This document shows positions 33,148 through 42,981 of a stretch of DNA of 64,000 bases, one piece after another (within the stretch, counting starts at the first letter, position 1; every line of letters begins with the position of its first letter). The translations under genes were made by a program, and so were the position numbers. The stretch covers positions 80,043 to 144,042 of the forward strand of contig NZ_JAMBON010000004.1 of NCBI RefSeq assembly GCF_023715655.1, given 5' to 3'. The notes under the pieces are model-generated. The model made no database searches, was not told the DNA's origin, and saw only the letters and a program-made list of their open reading frames with translations. Source of the DNA: Oceanobacillus luteolus (GTDB lineage Bacteria > Bacillota > Bacilli > Bacillales > Amphibacillaceae).

Positions 33148-34047
33148 TTATACATAGTATGTCCACTGTTTTTTTCCGACAGTTTGATAATTGTCTTTGA
33201 GTACTCGTCTGATCGCTTTCTTAGAATCCACCACCCTGCACCAATCATAGACTTGATTCGTGGTCAATCTCTTCTCTGGAAACAATAACTGAAATTCCCT
33301 TATTGAACGTAATATAGCAGAGCTCATTGGCTCTCTGTCTCCACAAGCTTCACAAACGCATGTCCTTTTAACTAAGGTAACTGAGATATTTCTACAGGAT
33401 TTGCATGAGATTCCCTTTTTCAATTCTTCGTATTCATAAATTGGTAGTTGCATATAAGGAGATATCTCTTTACGGAGATCTAGTAACTTTGCAGAAAGGT
33501 TCCTGTTGGTATTTGTGATTCCTTTTGCTTGCAAATTGACTATATTTAAATGTTCATGTAGTTGAGAAGGAAAAATAAATGGTGAATCTAGTGGAGTTTG
33601 ATAAAGAGTGAAAGTGGGGTTAACAAAAACGACGAACGACTCAATCATTAAAGTGCAGTTGATACTGAGGAGTAATTGGCGTAATAGTGACTCTGTTCTA
33701 CTTAATTGATGCAATGGGTTAATTACTTCATAATGAGGCTTTTTATAAAACTTACCCGCTTCTAAATAAAAGTCACCTTCATAGTTTTTAATTTCATATA
33801 AGTAGATCTTATCCCGAGTTATAATCAGGCAATCAATCTGAAAAGTCGCTTGATTATATTCAAGCAACAAATCCGTTAAAACTAACAAGTCGCCTTTTAA
33901 TCTTTTCAACAGCTGTAGGAATTGCACTTCACCTTCATAGCCTTTTTTTAGATTAAGATAATACTTGTTCTCTTTGTTTGATAACATCTTCCTCTTACTC
34001 AAATGATCAAAAAGTGACAATAATGGTGGTTTACCTACCGTTTCCAA
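33148..34047 (-). CDS. NERD-domain nuclease-related protein with zinc ribbon
   Basis: 299 residues. Residues about 35-150 form the NERD domain with the restriction-endonuclease-like core: GYEGEVQF (Glu), then FQIDCLIITRDKIYLYEIKNYEGDF (D..E-x-K). Residues about 215-240 carry CKSC and CEAC pairs typical of a zinc ribbon, and a helical tail follows. The fold suggests DNA cleavage or repair, but no NERD protein of this type has a settled role. The likely TTG start at 34047 has AGGAGGG 14 bases upstream, slightly far. It lies next to repeat array 3. Confidence 0.78.
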   Translation of the reverse strand: METVGKPPLLSLFDHLSKRKMLSNKENKYYLNLKKGYEGEVQFLQLLKRLKGDLLVLTDLLLEYNQATFQIDCLIITRDKIYLYEIKNYEGDFYLEAGKFYKKPHYEVINPLHQLSRTESLLRQLLLSINCTLMIESFVVFVNPTFTLYQTPLDSPFIFPSQLHEHLNIVNLQAKGITNTNRNLSAKLLDLRKEISPYMQLPIYEYEELKKGISCKSCRNISVTLVKRTCVCEACGDREPMSSAILRSIREFQLLFPEKRLTTNQVYDWCRVVDSKKAIRRVLKDNYQTVGKKQWTYYV

Positions 34048-34245
34048 TTTATTATCTACACCCTCCTTTCCTTATTTATTACTATAAATAATAACATAAA
34101 TCTTATTAAATCATCCCCTAATAATCTATATAAAAAATCAGCACATCCATCCCCTTATTTCATACAATACTCTAGATAACTTCAAGGCGGAGGTCCACAT
34201 CGTTATCTCATGTACTCTCCAGCAATATAAAAAGGAATGGATGCA

Positions 34246-34866
34246 ATGCTTTATTATACTGGTCTCGCATTATTAGTTATTGCAGTAAGTCTTGATGGAC
34301 TTGGAGTCGGGATTAGTTACGGAGTTCAGAAAACCCGTGTCCCACTGCTAGCCGTTTCCATCATCATGCTCTGTTCAGGCATTACTGTTTTCATTGCGAT
34401 GACACTCGGATCTGGACTTAAGCATTTTATTTCTCCAGCCATCTCAGAAAATCTTGGTGCTGGTATCTTGATTGGACTCGGTTTATTTACTTTGTATAAC
34501 CTCATAAAAGCCAAGAAAATAAAACTCGATGATACAGAAAATCCGACTGTCTTTAAAGATGTGAAAAAAGTGCTTCGTTCACCTCATGAAGCAGATTTAG
34601 ATCAATCTGGCACAATATCGAAGCATGAAGCCATTTTACTTGGGATGGCCCTTGCCTTAGATGCTTTCGGTGCAGGGATAGCTGCCAGCCTACTTGATTA
34701 TTCAGCTTTTATAACGGCATTGTTTGTAGCAATGATGAGTGGGATTTTTCTCATGATTGGCTTAAAACTTGGCTTACTGCTTTCAAAATATGAAGATATA
34801 CAATTCTTTTCTTACCTCCCCTCCCTCCTCTTAATTAGTATCGGATTCTTTAATCTAGTAAGTTAA
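34246..34866 (+). CDS. ytaF: YtaF-type sporulation membrane protein (MntP superfamily)
   Basis: 206 residues with six TM helices in two inverted halves: SLDGLGVGISYG and ALDAFGAGIAASL are the paired Asp/Gly motifs. Between them is a short loop with DLDQSGTIS, an EF-hand-like Asp-x-Asp-x-Ser-Gly stretch seen in YtaF. The family is related to the manganese exporter MntP; in B. subtilis ytaF is a sporulation gene. AAAAGGA is too close to the ATG at 34237, so the ATG at 34246 is chosen. Confidence 0.85.
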   Translation: MLYYTGLALLVIAVSLDGLGVGISYGVQKTRVPLLAVSIIMLCSGITVFIAMTLGSGLKHFISPAISENLGAGILIGLGLFTLYNLIKAKKIKLDDTENPTVFKDVKKVLRSPHEADLDQSGTISKHEAILLGMALALDAFGAGIAASLLDYSAFITALFVAMMSGIFLMIGLKLGLLLSKYEDIQFFSYLPSLLLISIGFFNLVS

Positions 34867-34908
34867 AAAGCTAGAATTCTCTGCTCGGATGAGAATTCTA
34901 GCTTTTCG
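34864..34908. terminator. Bidirectional terminator ytaF / AEC
   Basis: AAAAGCTAGAATTCTC and GAGAATTCTAGCTTTT form a perfect 16-bp stem with a 9-base loop between converging genes. Confidence 0.95.
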
Positions 34909-34910
34909 TT

Positions 34911-35852
34911 TTATATTTGTAAAAGATTTAGCACGATAGCAATGGTAATAATACTTACTGAAGTTGCGATAAAAGTAATGCTGGAAACCAACTCTGGCTC
35001 TGTATCAAATTCAATCGCATACATCGTGGTCGTTGCTGCAGTGGGCATCGCCGACACAATAATCAGTACAGTACCTAACAGAGGATCAATATTAAATATC
35101 GTAACGAACAGGTATGCAAAAATCGGTGCACCAACCATTTTTAGCGTTACACTTGAAGCGATAACCTGCCAATTCAACTTCAAAGATGTCATAGATCCGA
35201 GCTGCATACCAAGCACTACCATCATGACAGGGATAGCTGCTTCTCCCACCACGGAAATCATGGAGTGGATTGAATCAGTTATCGGTATTTGCAAGTATTG
35301 AAAAGCGACTCCTAGAATGGCTGCATACGTAGTTGGCATTTTCAGGACATTTATTAAAGCCGTACGCATTCCATCCTTCCCTCTGGAAGCATAGTAGATT
35401 CCAAAGAAATTGTTCATCAAGCTCTGAATAATCATGATAAATACAGCATAAGGAAGTGCTGCCGTACCTACGCTAAAAAGGACAACCGGAAGTCCATAAT
35501 TGCCCGAGTTCATAAAACCTGTTGCCAAAATAGAGGCACTTTCTGTTTTGGGTGACCATTTGAACAACTTGGCCAGCAGCTTATTTAAGACGACCATCAC
35601 TGCAAATAAAAGTAGCATATAAAAGATGATGATAAGAAAACCACTGTTAAAATCCGCATCATATAGGGTAATAAAAATTAAAGCAGGAGATAATATGTAT
35701 AATGTAACCGCAGATACCGAACGAACGTCCATTGGACGCAGCCGCTGAATGATGAACCCTGATAAAAACACAAGCATAATCGGTACAATCACTTGAATAA
35801 ATAAAGCCAAACTCCATCGCCCCAGTCTCATTCGAAAAACATTGTTGAGCAC
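34911..35852 (-). CDS. AEC-family (auxin efflux carrier-like) transporter
   Basis: 313 residues, about ten TM helices. LYILSPALIFITL, FMNSGNYGLPVVLFSVG and the C-terminal LIIVSAMPTAATTTMYA are typical AEC motifs; bacterial members export or import malate, malonate and other small organic acids. The start is uncertain: GTG at 35852 has no strong RBS, and a TTG about 14 codons in follows GGGGCGATGGAG. Membrane protein, substrate unknown. Confidence 0.85.
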   Translation of the reverse strand: MLNNVFRMRLGRWSLALFIQVIVPIMLVFLSGFIIQRLRPMDVRSVSAVTLYILSPALIFITLYDADFNSGFLIIIFYMLLLFAVMVVLNKLLAKLFKWSPKTESASILATGFMNSGNYGLPVVLFSVGTAALPYAVFIMIIQSLMNNFFGIYYASRGKDGMRTALINVLKMPTTYAAILGVAFQYLQIPITDSIHSMISVVGEAAIPVMMVVLGMQLGSMTSLKLNWQVIASSVTLKMVGAPIFAYLFVTIFNIDPLLGTVLIIVSAMPTAATTTMYAIEFDTEPELVSSITFIATSVSIITIAIVLNLLQI

Positions 35853-35954
35853 TATTTTATCATATTAAAAGGAAATCATAGCTCCAACTGCTTCAATTTA
35901 AATATTTATGGTAACATGAGAAATAATAGTTAAAAAAGAAAGTAGTGTGAAAAA

Positions 35955-36818
35955 ATGCATCTACCGCTCGGAACGATTCAAAACATGCGTGTACTTCGAG
36001 TAATTGAAACAGGATATGTACTGGAAAACAGTGAAGGAGAAGCTCTTCTCCATCATAATGAAACGAACAAAGAATTGGCAGAAAATGAAGAAGTAAAGGT
36101 CTTCCTTTATAATGACAAAAAAGAAAATATCGTTGCAACAACAATTATCCCCTCTGTCACTATCTCCACTTACGATTGGGCAGAAGTTATAGAAGTAGTC
36201 CCTAAACTTGGGGCGTTCGTGAATATTGGAATTGCAAAAGAAATACTCGTTTCCACAGATGATTTGCCAAAATTCCGGTCTATTTGGCCAGTGCCAGGTG
36301 ATAAACTTTATGTAAAACTTGGTTTGGATTATCGTAATCGTCTCATCGCTTTACCGGCCAATGGAAGTATTATTGCCGAACAATACGAAGGGGCATCCGA
36401 AGATTTATTAAATAAATCGGTTTCCGGAAGAGTTTATTTTTCCAGTAGAGAAGGTACTGAAATTTTTACAGAGGAAGGTTATCGCGGGTTCATCCACCAT
36501 ACCGAACGGAAAAGCGAACCGCGTTTAGGTGAACTTGTTACTGGACGTATCATTGATGTCAAAGAGGATGGTACAATCAATGTTTCCTTGCGCCCTCTTA
36601 AACGGGAAAGCATTCCTATGGATGCGGAAGATATCATTCTTCATCTTGAAGCAAACGATGGAGTCATCCCTTTCAGCGATAAAAGTGATCCAGAAGACAT
36701 CCGAGGTACATTAAATATGAGCAAAGCTGCATTTAAACGTGCGTTAGGAAGGTTAATGAAGGAAGGTAAAGTTGAGCAAAGAGACGGTAAAACATACTTA
36801 TTGAAGGATAAGAGCTGA
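35955..36818 (+). CDS. cvfB: CvfB-type S1 RNA-binding protein
   Basis: 287 residues with three S1-like beta-barrels and a C-terminal winged helix (MSKAAFKRALGRLMKEGKVEQRDGKTYLL). S1 features include GAFVNIGIAKEILVSTDDL, GRVYFSSREGTEIFTEEGYRGFIHHTE and GTINVSLRPLKRE. In S. aureus CvfB (YitL in B. subtilis) binds RNA and affects virulence gene expression. Cytoplasmic. Its RBS is poor. Confidence 0.88.
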   Translation: MHLPLGTIQNMRVLRVIETGYVLENSEGEALLHHNETNKELAENEEVKVFLYNDKKENIVATTIIPSVTISTYDWAEVIEVVPKLGAFVNIGIAKEILVSTDDLPKFRSIWPVPGDKLYVKLGLDYRNRLIALPANGSIIAEQYEGASEDLLNKSVSGRVYFSSREGTEIFTEEGYRGFIHHTERKSEPRLGELVTGRIIDVKEDGTINVSLRPLKRESIPMDAEDIILHLEANDGVIPFSDKSDPEDIRGTLNMSKAAFKRALGRLMKEGKVEQRDGKTYLLKDKS

Positions 36819-36828
36819 TCTGGAGAAA

Positions 36829-36863
36829 TAAAAAAACATTTCCATAAGGAAATGTTTTTTTAT
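36829..36863 (+). terminator. Terminator of cvfB
   Basis: AAAACATTTCC and GGAAATGTTTT form a perfect stem with a four-base loop and long A/T runs on both sides; it can also act for the converging gene. Confidence 0.9.
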
Positions 36864-37148
36864 TTATGCTTGTTCTACATTTTGGTATGCATCCACAACA
36901 GCTGTAATCATAAAACCAATTGCTGCAGCAAATAAAGAAGCAATACCCCAGCCGCCAAATCCAGCACCTAGGAGATCAACTTTCGGTGCTACTGAAGCAA
37001 CCGCAAGTAGTAATAAACCTACGATAACAAAAAAGAAACTAGCATAATAGCATGCTCGAGAGCTCTTGTTTGTTTTTAATAGAGCAAGGTTAACGATAAG
37101 TACTAATGCTGTTAAGATAGCCCCAATTAAAATAACTGATTGTACCAT
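36864..37148 (-). CDS. Hypothetical three-TM membrane protein
   Basis: 94 residues, nearly all hydrophobic: helices near 5-25, 35-55 and 65-88, with a Gly/Ala-rich loop VDLLGAGFGGWGIASLFAAAIG. I recognise no family beyond a possible DUF of similar bacillar proteins. GGGGTGAAAG precedes the ATG. It is monocistronic and shares its 3' terminator with cvfB. Confidence 0.65.
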   Translation of the reverse strand: MVQSVILIGAILTALVLIVNLALLKTNKSSRACYYASFFFVIVGLLLLAVASVAPKVDLLGAGFGGWGIASLFAAAIGFMITAVVDAYQNVEQA

Positions 37149-37387
37149 TCTTTCACCCCATATAATGATATGTATCTTCTTATAGTTTATATCTGTTTTG
37201 ATTCAATGTCAATTGAACATCGTTTCAATTTGTGAACGAAATATTACTTCTTGGAAGAATCACTCATCCAGAGGATATGTAGTTCTTCTAATTTAAAACT
37301 ACCCTTATCTTTCAGACTTTTGTTATAATTAATTTAAGTTTCCATCATTTTACTCTACTTAAAACATTTAATAAAAGGGGCACTGGA

Positions 37388-39085
37388 ATGAAAAAATTTA
37401 ATGAGTTTATTTACCAAAGGCCTGATATCGCGGAAGAGAAAAAGAGCTTTCATCAATTATTGAATGCTTTTTCCGAAGCAAGTTCTGTTAATGATGCAAT
37501 CCAAGCCATCGATGATATCAACACGTTTCGGAACCGATTATCAACGATGTCTGATCTCGTTTATATCAGGGCTTCCATTGACACACGTGATGCATTTTAT
37601 CAAGCTGAAAAAGACTATTTTGATGAAACACTTCCAATCATCGAAGAGATGAATACCGATTTTTATAAACTTCTCGTGAAATCACCTTACCGCAAAGAGC
37701 TTGAGGAGAAGTATGGTACACAGCTCTTCCAGCTTGCTGATATGGCAATAAAATCATTTTCTCCAGAAATTATGGAATTGATGACACAAGAAAACAAGTT
37801 AACAACAGAGTATGCAAATCTGGTGGCTGCTGCTGAGATAGAATTTCAAGGGGAAACATATACACTTGCTCAACTTTCACCATTTACGCAAAACAAAGAT
37901 CGTGAAATCAGAAAGCAAGCCACTGAAAAGATGTTTAATTATTATGCGGAGCACGGGGAAAAATTTGATAACATTTATGATCAACTTGTGAAGATTCGAC
38001 ATAAGATTGCTACTACTTTAGGGTATAAGAATTTCATTGAAGTTGGTTATCTTCGGATGGAACGAATTGGTTATGATGCAAAAATGGTTGACGTTTTTCG
38101 TAAACAAGTGCGTGACTACATCGTTCCGCTCGCCAACAAACTATACGATCGCCAAAAAAAGCGTATCGGTGTTGATGAGCTTAAATTTTTTGATGAAAAT
38201 TTCCACTTTAAGTCAGGTAATGCAAAGCCAAAAGGATCCGCACAATGGATCATCGATAATGGCAAGAAAATGTACGCCGAGCTTTCGGATGAAACAAATG
38301 AGTTTTTCCAGTTTATGTTGGACCATGAACTAATGGACCTTGAAGCAAGGAAAGGAAAAGAAGGTGGTGGATACTGTACGTATCTTCCGGACTATCAAGC
38401 ACCGTTCATCTTTTCAAATTTCAATGGAACATCTGGTGATATAGACGTCCTCACCCATGAGGCCGGGCATGCATTCCAAGTTTATTCAAGCAGAACTCTC
38501 GGAGTTCCTGAATATAACTTCCCAACAAGCGAAGGAGCGGAAATCCACTCCATGAGTATGGAATTTTTCACTTGGCCATGGATGGAATTATTCTTCCAAA
38601 AAGATACAGAGAAATATAAATTTTCCCACCTGGCAGATGCGATTCAATTTATTCCTTACGGTGTGGCTGTGGACGAATTCCAACATCAAGTGTATGAGAA
38701 TCCAGATTGGACACCTGCAGAAAGGAAAGCGGCATGGAGAAAATTGGAGGAAATTTATTTACCTCATCGCGACTATGGAGACAATACCTATTTAAATGAA
38801 GGTGGCTACTGGCAAAGACAATTGCATATCTATGAAATACCTTTCTATTATATTGATTATACACTTGCACAAATTTGTGCTCTGCAATTCTGGAAGAGGG
38901 ATCAGGAAAATCACGAAGCCGCATGGAATGATTATGTTGAACTTTGTAAACTTGGGGGTTCAAAATCTTTCCTTGAACTCGTAGAGGCAGCAAATCTCCG
39001 TTCTCCATTTGAAGATGGAGCAGTTGAAGAGACAATTGATGCTATCGAAAACTGGTTAAACGGAGTTGACGACTCTTCGTTATAA
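37388..39085 (+). CDS. M3-family oligoendopeptidase (PepF-like)
   Basis: 565 residues, full length for the group. The zinc motif HEAGH occurs near residue 357 in VLTHEAGHAFQVY, with the third ligand Glu in the following GAEIHSMSMEFF helix. These enzymes cut peptides of about 7-17 residues inside the cytoplasm. The oligopeptide importer genes lie about 1 kb downstream, a natural functional partner though not cotranscribed. AAAGGGGCACTGGA precedes the ATG. Confidence 0.93.
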   Translation: MKKFNEFIYQRPDIAEEKKSFHQLLNAFSEASSVNDAIQAIDDINTFRNRLSTMSDLVYIRASIDTRDAFYQAEKDYFDETLPIIEEMNTDFYKLLVKSPYRKELEEKYGTQLFQLADMAIKSFSPEIMELMTQENKLTTEYANLVAAAEIEFQGETYTLAQLSPFTQNKDREIRKQATEKMFNYYAEHGEKFDNIYDQLVKIRHKIATTLGYKNFIEVGYLRMERIGYDAKMVDVFRKQVRDYIVPLANKLYDRQKKRIGVDELKFFDENFHFKSGNAKPKGSAQWIIDNGKKMYAELSDETNEFFQFMLDHELMDLEARKGKEGGGYCTYLPDYQAPFIFSNFNGTSGDIDVLTHEAGHAFQVYSSRTLGVPEYNFPTSEGAEIHSMSMEFFTWPWMELFFQKDTEKYKFSHLADAIQFIPYGVAVDEFQHQVYENPDWTPAERKAAWRKLEEIYLPHRDYGDNTYLNEGGYWQRQLHIYEIPFYYIDYTLAQICALQFWKRDQENHEAAWNDYVELCKLGGSKSFLELVEAANLRSPFEDGAVEETIDAIENWLNGVDDSSL

Positions 39086-39223
39086 AACTGGCTTATCTAA
39101 TGTGAATACAATATAACAGAAACCAGGCCTTTTATTAAGGTCTGGTAATCTTTATGTAAAAAGTAAAATAACTGAAGTAGCTTATGATACAATAGTGAGA
39201 GCATTTGATGAAAGGGGAATTCC

Positions 39224-40009
39224 GTGAGTTACAAAATTGTTTTTCTTGATATAGACGGTACAATTCTAAAGCCAGATCACAGTTATGATTCTTCTACGGT
39301 AAACGCAATCAAACAACTACAGGAGCAAGGAATTCATACCTTTATCGCTACAGGTCGTCCACTCCATGAAATCATGCGACTGGCAAATGAATTACAAATA
39401 GATGGGATGATTGGCTATAATGGCGCTTATGCCGTAATCAAAGGAGAAACCATCGTAAATGAACCCTTTGAACCAATGTATGTCCAACAAGTTTTAGAAA
39501 AAGCGAAAGATAGCAAGCATGAAATGGTACTATATACAAACGGGGAAAATTATTTCACATCCATAAACGATCCTTTTACAGAAAGCTTTATCGAGACTTT
39601 TCAAATGGAAATCAATGTGGAATTAATTCGTCCTCGGACAGAAGATATTTTAGGGATTACGTTAATGAAACTAAAAGAAGATGAAGTAGCCAAATATCAA
39701 TCCGATGAAAATGTTCATCTGTCTCAAGTTAACGTAACAGGCATGGAACAAGCATATGATGTCATTCGTAATAATGTTAATAAAGGGGAAGCAATCAAGA
39801 AAGTCCTTAAGTACTTAGACATAAACAAAGAAGATGCAGTCGCTTTCGGAGATGGGTTAAATGATAAGGAAATGCTGCTATCTGTAGGAACAGGATTCGC
39901 AATGGGAAATGCGGATCCTCGGTTGCTTCAATATGCTACGCATCGGACAACTGAAGTTACAGATTCCGGCATCTTTCATGGACTCAAACAGCTAAAATTA
40001 GTAGATTGA
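39224..40009 (+). CDS. Cof-type HAD-IIB phosphatase
   Basis: 261 residues. Motif I is FLDIDGTIL, motif II IATGRPL, and the C-terminal motif IV is AFGDGLNDKEML, all typical of Cof-like HAD-IIB phosphatases acting on sugar phosphates or flavin-type phosphates; the cap domain lies between motifs. The GTG start has AAAGGGGAATTCC upstream. Monocistronic with a shared bidirectional terminator. Confidence 0.92.
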   Translation: MSYKIVFLDIDGTILKPDHSYDSSTVNAIKQLQEQGIHTFIATGRPLHEIMRLANELQIDGMIGYNGAYAVIKGETIVNEPFEPMYVQQVLEKAKDSKHEMVLYTNGENYFTSINDPFTESFIETFQMEINVELIRPRTEDILGITLMKLKEDEVAKYQSDENVHLSQVNVTGMEQAYDVIRNNVNKGEAIKKVLKYLDINKEDAVAFGDGLNDKEMLLSVGTGFAMGNADPRLLQYATHRTTEVTDSGIFHGLKQLKLVD

Positions 40010-40019
40010 AAATACCATT

Positions 40020-40052
40020 AAAAAAGCCCGCCAGGTAGCGGGCCTTTTTATT
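40020..40052. terminator. Bidirectional terminator HAD / oppA
   Basis: AAAAAGCCCGC and GCGGGCCTTTTT form a GC-rich stem with six-base loop CAGGTA and T/A runs on both strands. Confidence 0.95.
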
Positions 40053-40059
40053 GTAATAC

Positions 40060-41919
40060 TTATGGTAATACTGGGTCTTCTTGTGTTACACCAACTTCAT
40101 GGAATGCATCGTTCCACTCTGTTTGGATAGACCAGCCAGTAACACGGTTGTTAACTGGAACTAATACAGAACGGTATAGAGTTGGGAATAATGGTACTTC
40201 CTCAACCATCAGTTCTTGCCACTGTCTATAAATATCTTTACGATATTCAATATCCATGGCAGCTTCAGAAGCTCCAGCAGCTAATAGCTCATCGTTTTTC
40301 TCACTTGCATAACGAGTGTAGTTATAAGCTGCAGTACGTCCGTATAGACCTCTTTGGTCAACGTCGTAACCAGTACCCCATGCAGCTTGATAAATGTCAA
40401 TTGCAGGGTCATCAGCTTCTACTCTGTCATAGAATTGGTTGAATTCCATTAAACGTCCATCAACTAGTTCAACTTTCAAACCAACTTGCTCCCAAGCTTG
40501 GATATAGTAGTTGGCAATTGGCTCAGCAGTGTCTCCACCTGACATGGAAGCGAATCCGATTACTAACTCTTCTCCATCTGGAGTTTCACGGAAGCCATCA
40601 CCATCTGTATCCTCATAGCCAGCTTCATCCAAAATACGTTTTGCTTCTTCTGGGTCGTAAGATGGTGTTTCGATTGTATCATCATGGTAATCAGGGAATG
40701 CCGGGATGATTAATGTAGAACCGGCCCAGCGAAGACCATTATAGAAACGCTCACCTACAGCATCATTATCTACTGCATACCACATAGCACGACGTAAGTT
40801 AACGTCAGCCATTTTTGCATCTGGATCCATTTCTACAGAACCTGCTCCGTCCGGCTTATCAGGATCATCTGGAACCCATTTACCTAGTTTAAATCCGATA
40901 TACGTATAAGCTGTATCGATTTGACCTAGGAATTCTACGTTTGTAAGTTTTTGTTCAACGTCTGGATATTGATCCGTCGGGAAACTGTCCACAACGTCAA
41001 TTTCGCCAGTTTCCAAAGCATTTGCAACCGTTTCTGGTGCTACTACTTTAAGTGTGATACTATCCAGTTTTGGAGCACCTTGCCAATAGTCTTCATATGC
41101 TGTATAAGTTACAGACTCACCAGGTACAATTGTATCAACAACGAAAGGACCATAGCCGATTGGGTTCACACGCGTTGCATCATCTTCAGGCATTTTTTCA
41201 ATTGGGATATCCTCATAGATATGTTTTGCTAACGGATATGTCCACATACCACTCGCTAGGAGCGAAGGATTCGGCTCTTTAAAAGTGATCTTAATTGTTT
41301 TTTCATCAACAATCTCTAAACCTTCGATTGTGTCAGTTTCGCCGGCTTTATATTCATCCATTCCGACAACATCTTCTACAGCGTAGTAACGAACCCCAGT
41401 ATATTCTGGATGTCCAATTACTTCATATGCAAAAGCCAAGTCTTCTGCTTTTACCGGCTCACCATCATGCCAATTTACATTGTCACGAATTTTAATGGTA
41501 ACCGTAGTACCCGCTTCGTCAATTTCCCACTCAGCTGGTCCATCTTGTGTGTAGTTGAAGTTGTTATCGTAGTATAACAAGCTTTCGTTAAAGAACTTCA
41601 TTACTTCGGCATCTGGGTTACCTTCATAGAAGTTGTAGTTTAAAACACCTTCGAATACTGTGTCTGAAACTAAACCAAAGTTAAGGTTTCCGCCATCGAT
41701 AGGTTCACCTTCATCCGTTTTGTCTGGTGAAAAATCATCGATAGAATAGATGCCATCTTCAGAACCGCTTTCTTCTTCAGTAGCTTCTTCCTCTGTTTTG
41801 GCATCTGTATCTGTATCGCCAGTACCTTCTTCAGAGTCGTCGCCACCACTACAAGCTGCAAGCACTAATACGAATAGCAGCATTAAAGCAAGTAGCCATT
41901 TGCTAAAGCTCTTACTCAT
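40060..41919 (-). CDS. Oligopeptide ABC transporter substrate-binding lipoprotein
   Basis: 619 residues. The signal peptide ends in the lipobox LVLAACSGG; a long acidic linker (Asp/Glu/Thr, about 25-70) follows, then the SBP family 5 fold with WHDGEPVKAEDLAFAYEVI and the C-terminal LFPTLYRSVLVPVNNRVTGW. It binds peptides outside the membrane for the OppBCDF-type importer encoded upstream. It is the last gene of the D-F-B-C-A operon, set off by a 124-base gap with a stem-loop. Its acidity again suggests adaptation to salt. Whether it is App- or Opp-like is undecided; the order D-F-B-C with a terminal substrate-binding gene is nearer to App-type. Confidence 0.9.
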   Translation of the reverse strand: MSKSFSKWLLALMLLFVLVLAACSGGDDSEEGTGDTDTDAKTEEEATEEESGSEDGIYSIDDFSPDKTDEGEPIDGGNLNFGLVSDTVFEGVLNYNFYEGNPDAEVMKFFNESLLYYDNNFNYTQDGPAEWEIDEAGTTVTIKIRDNVNWHDGEPVKAEDLAFAYEVIGHPEYTGVRYYAVEDVVGMDEYKAGETDTIEGLEIVDEKTIKITFKEPNPSLLASGMWTYPLAKHIYEDIPIEKMPEDDATRVNPIGYGPFVVDTIVPGESVTYTAYEDYWQGAPKLDSITLKVVAPETVANALETGEIDVVDSFPTDQYPDVEQKLTNVEFLGQIDTAYTYIGFKLGKWVPDDPDKPDGAGSVEMDPDAKMADVNLRRAMWYAVDNDAVGERFYNGLRWAGSTLIIPAFPDYHDDTIETPSYDPEEAKRILDEAGYEDTDGDGFRETPDGEELVIGFASMSGGDTAEPIANYYIQAWEQVGLKVELVDGRLMEFNQFYDRVEADDPAIDIYQAAWGTGYDVDQRGLYGRTAAYNYTRYASEKNDELLAAGASEAAMDIEYRKDIYRQWQELMVEEVPLFPTLYRSVLVPVNNRVTGWSIQTEWNDAFHEVGVTQEDPVLP

Positions 41920-41955
41920 CCTTTTAACCTCCCCTTTAATTCCTTTAAATTTTTA

Positions 41956-41980
41956 CTGTCCATTCCATTGGCGCGGACAG
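41956..41980 (-). promoter_or_regulatory. Stem-loop in the oppC-oppA gap
   Basis: CTGTCC and GGACAG pair on the minus strand with an inner CCA/TGG, giving a compact hairpin just before the oppA RBS (AAAGGGGAGG). It lacks a good T-run, so it is more likely an mRNA processing/stability element that favours oppA expression than a full terminator. Confidence 0.55.
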
Positions 41981-42043
41981 CTTTATACTAAACACCAATA
42001 TAAGGATAGATATTGATGCAAGTATCAAAAGTATAATTGGTTA

Positions 42044-42949
42044 CTATCCCCTTCTCTGTCTTGCATCCGTGGCACGGCGTAATGCCTCACCAACGTTTCT
42101 TACTGCAAGCATCAATAAAAGGATCAATAATGCAGCTGGCATCCAAATCCACCATCTATGTTCCAATGTTTGTGGATTTGTTGCATAACTTAGTAAAGTT
42201 CCAAGACTCGGTGTGTTTTCCGGCAACCCAAACCCTAAGAAGGAGAGCCCGGATTCCAATCCGATATTCGCTGCTAAGTTCAATGTCATGGTAACAATAA
42301 TCAACGATGTGATATTAGGCAGTACTTGTTTGAAAATAATACTTATATCAGAAGAACCTAATGTCTTCGATGCCTTTGCATAGTCCAACTCTTTCTCCTG
42401 CAATGCTTTTGACCGGATTAATCTCGCTATCCCCATCCAGGAGAACAACGTCATAATAAGTGAGAAGGTAAACGTATTGTAACTTGGCACGAGTGATACA
42501 AATACGATGACTAGCATGATGAACGGTAAAATAAAGAAAAAGTCTAAAATACGCATCATAATATTATCAATATGACCACCAAAATACCCAGATACGACAC
42601 CAAATACAATCCCGATGATTCCACTGAATAATGTAACCAAGAAACCAATTGTTAATGAGTTCCTCGTACCGATGATGAGCTGACCGAACACATCGCGTCC
42701 GCCATAATCTGTTCCTAGAATAAATTCATCACTTGGTGGTTCGTTAATTGCAAATAAGTCAACCCTGACAATTTCATCTTGATTTAAGATCCAAGAGATG
42801 CCAAATACAAAGGCAGTTATCAGAATCAAAAATATTAATGAAAATAATGCTAATTTGTCTTTTACTAGTTCCCTCCAAAGAATCCGTAGACCTGAGGGAC
42901 TTTCACTTTTTAGTACTTGACTGTCAACGTTCATATCTTTAGCTTCCAT
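42044..42949 (-). CDS. Oligopeptide ABC transporter permease, OppC/AppC type
   Basis: 301 residues with six TM helices. The EAA-like cytoplasmic loop AKASKTLGSSDISIIFKQVLPNITS and an N-terminal extension before the first helix are typical of the C subunit. GAGGTGATTATAAAA precedes the ATG. It pairs with the upstream permease (42982-43944) as the channel of the peptide importer. Confidence 0.93.
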   Translation of the reverse strand: MEAKDMNVDSQVLKSESPSGLRILWRELVKDKLALFSLIFLILITAFVFGISWILNQDEIVRVDLFAINEPPSDEFILGTDYGGRDVFGQLIIGTRNSLTIGFLVTLFSGIIGIVFGVVSGYFGGHIDNIMMRILDFFFILPFIMLVIVFVSLVPSYNTFTFSLIMTLFSWMGIARLIRSKALQEKELDYAKASKTLGSSDISIIFKQVLPNITSLIIVTMTLNLAANIGLESGLSFLGFGLPENTPSLGTLLSYATNPQTLEHRWWIWMPAALLILLLMLAVRNVGEALRRATDARQRRG

Positions 42950-42981
42950 TTTTTATAATCACCTCAGAGTTTTTCGAGTTT

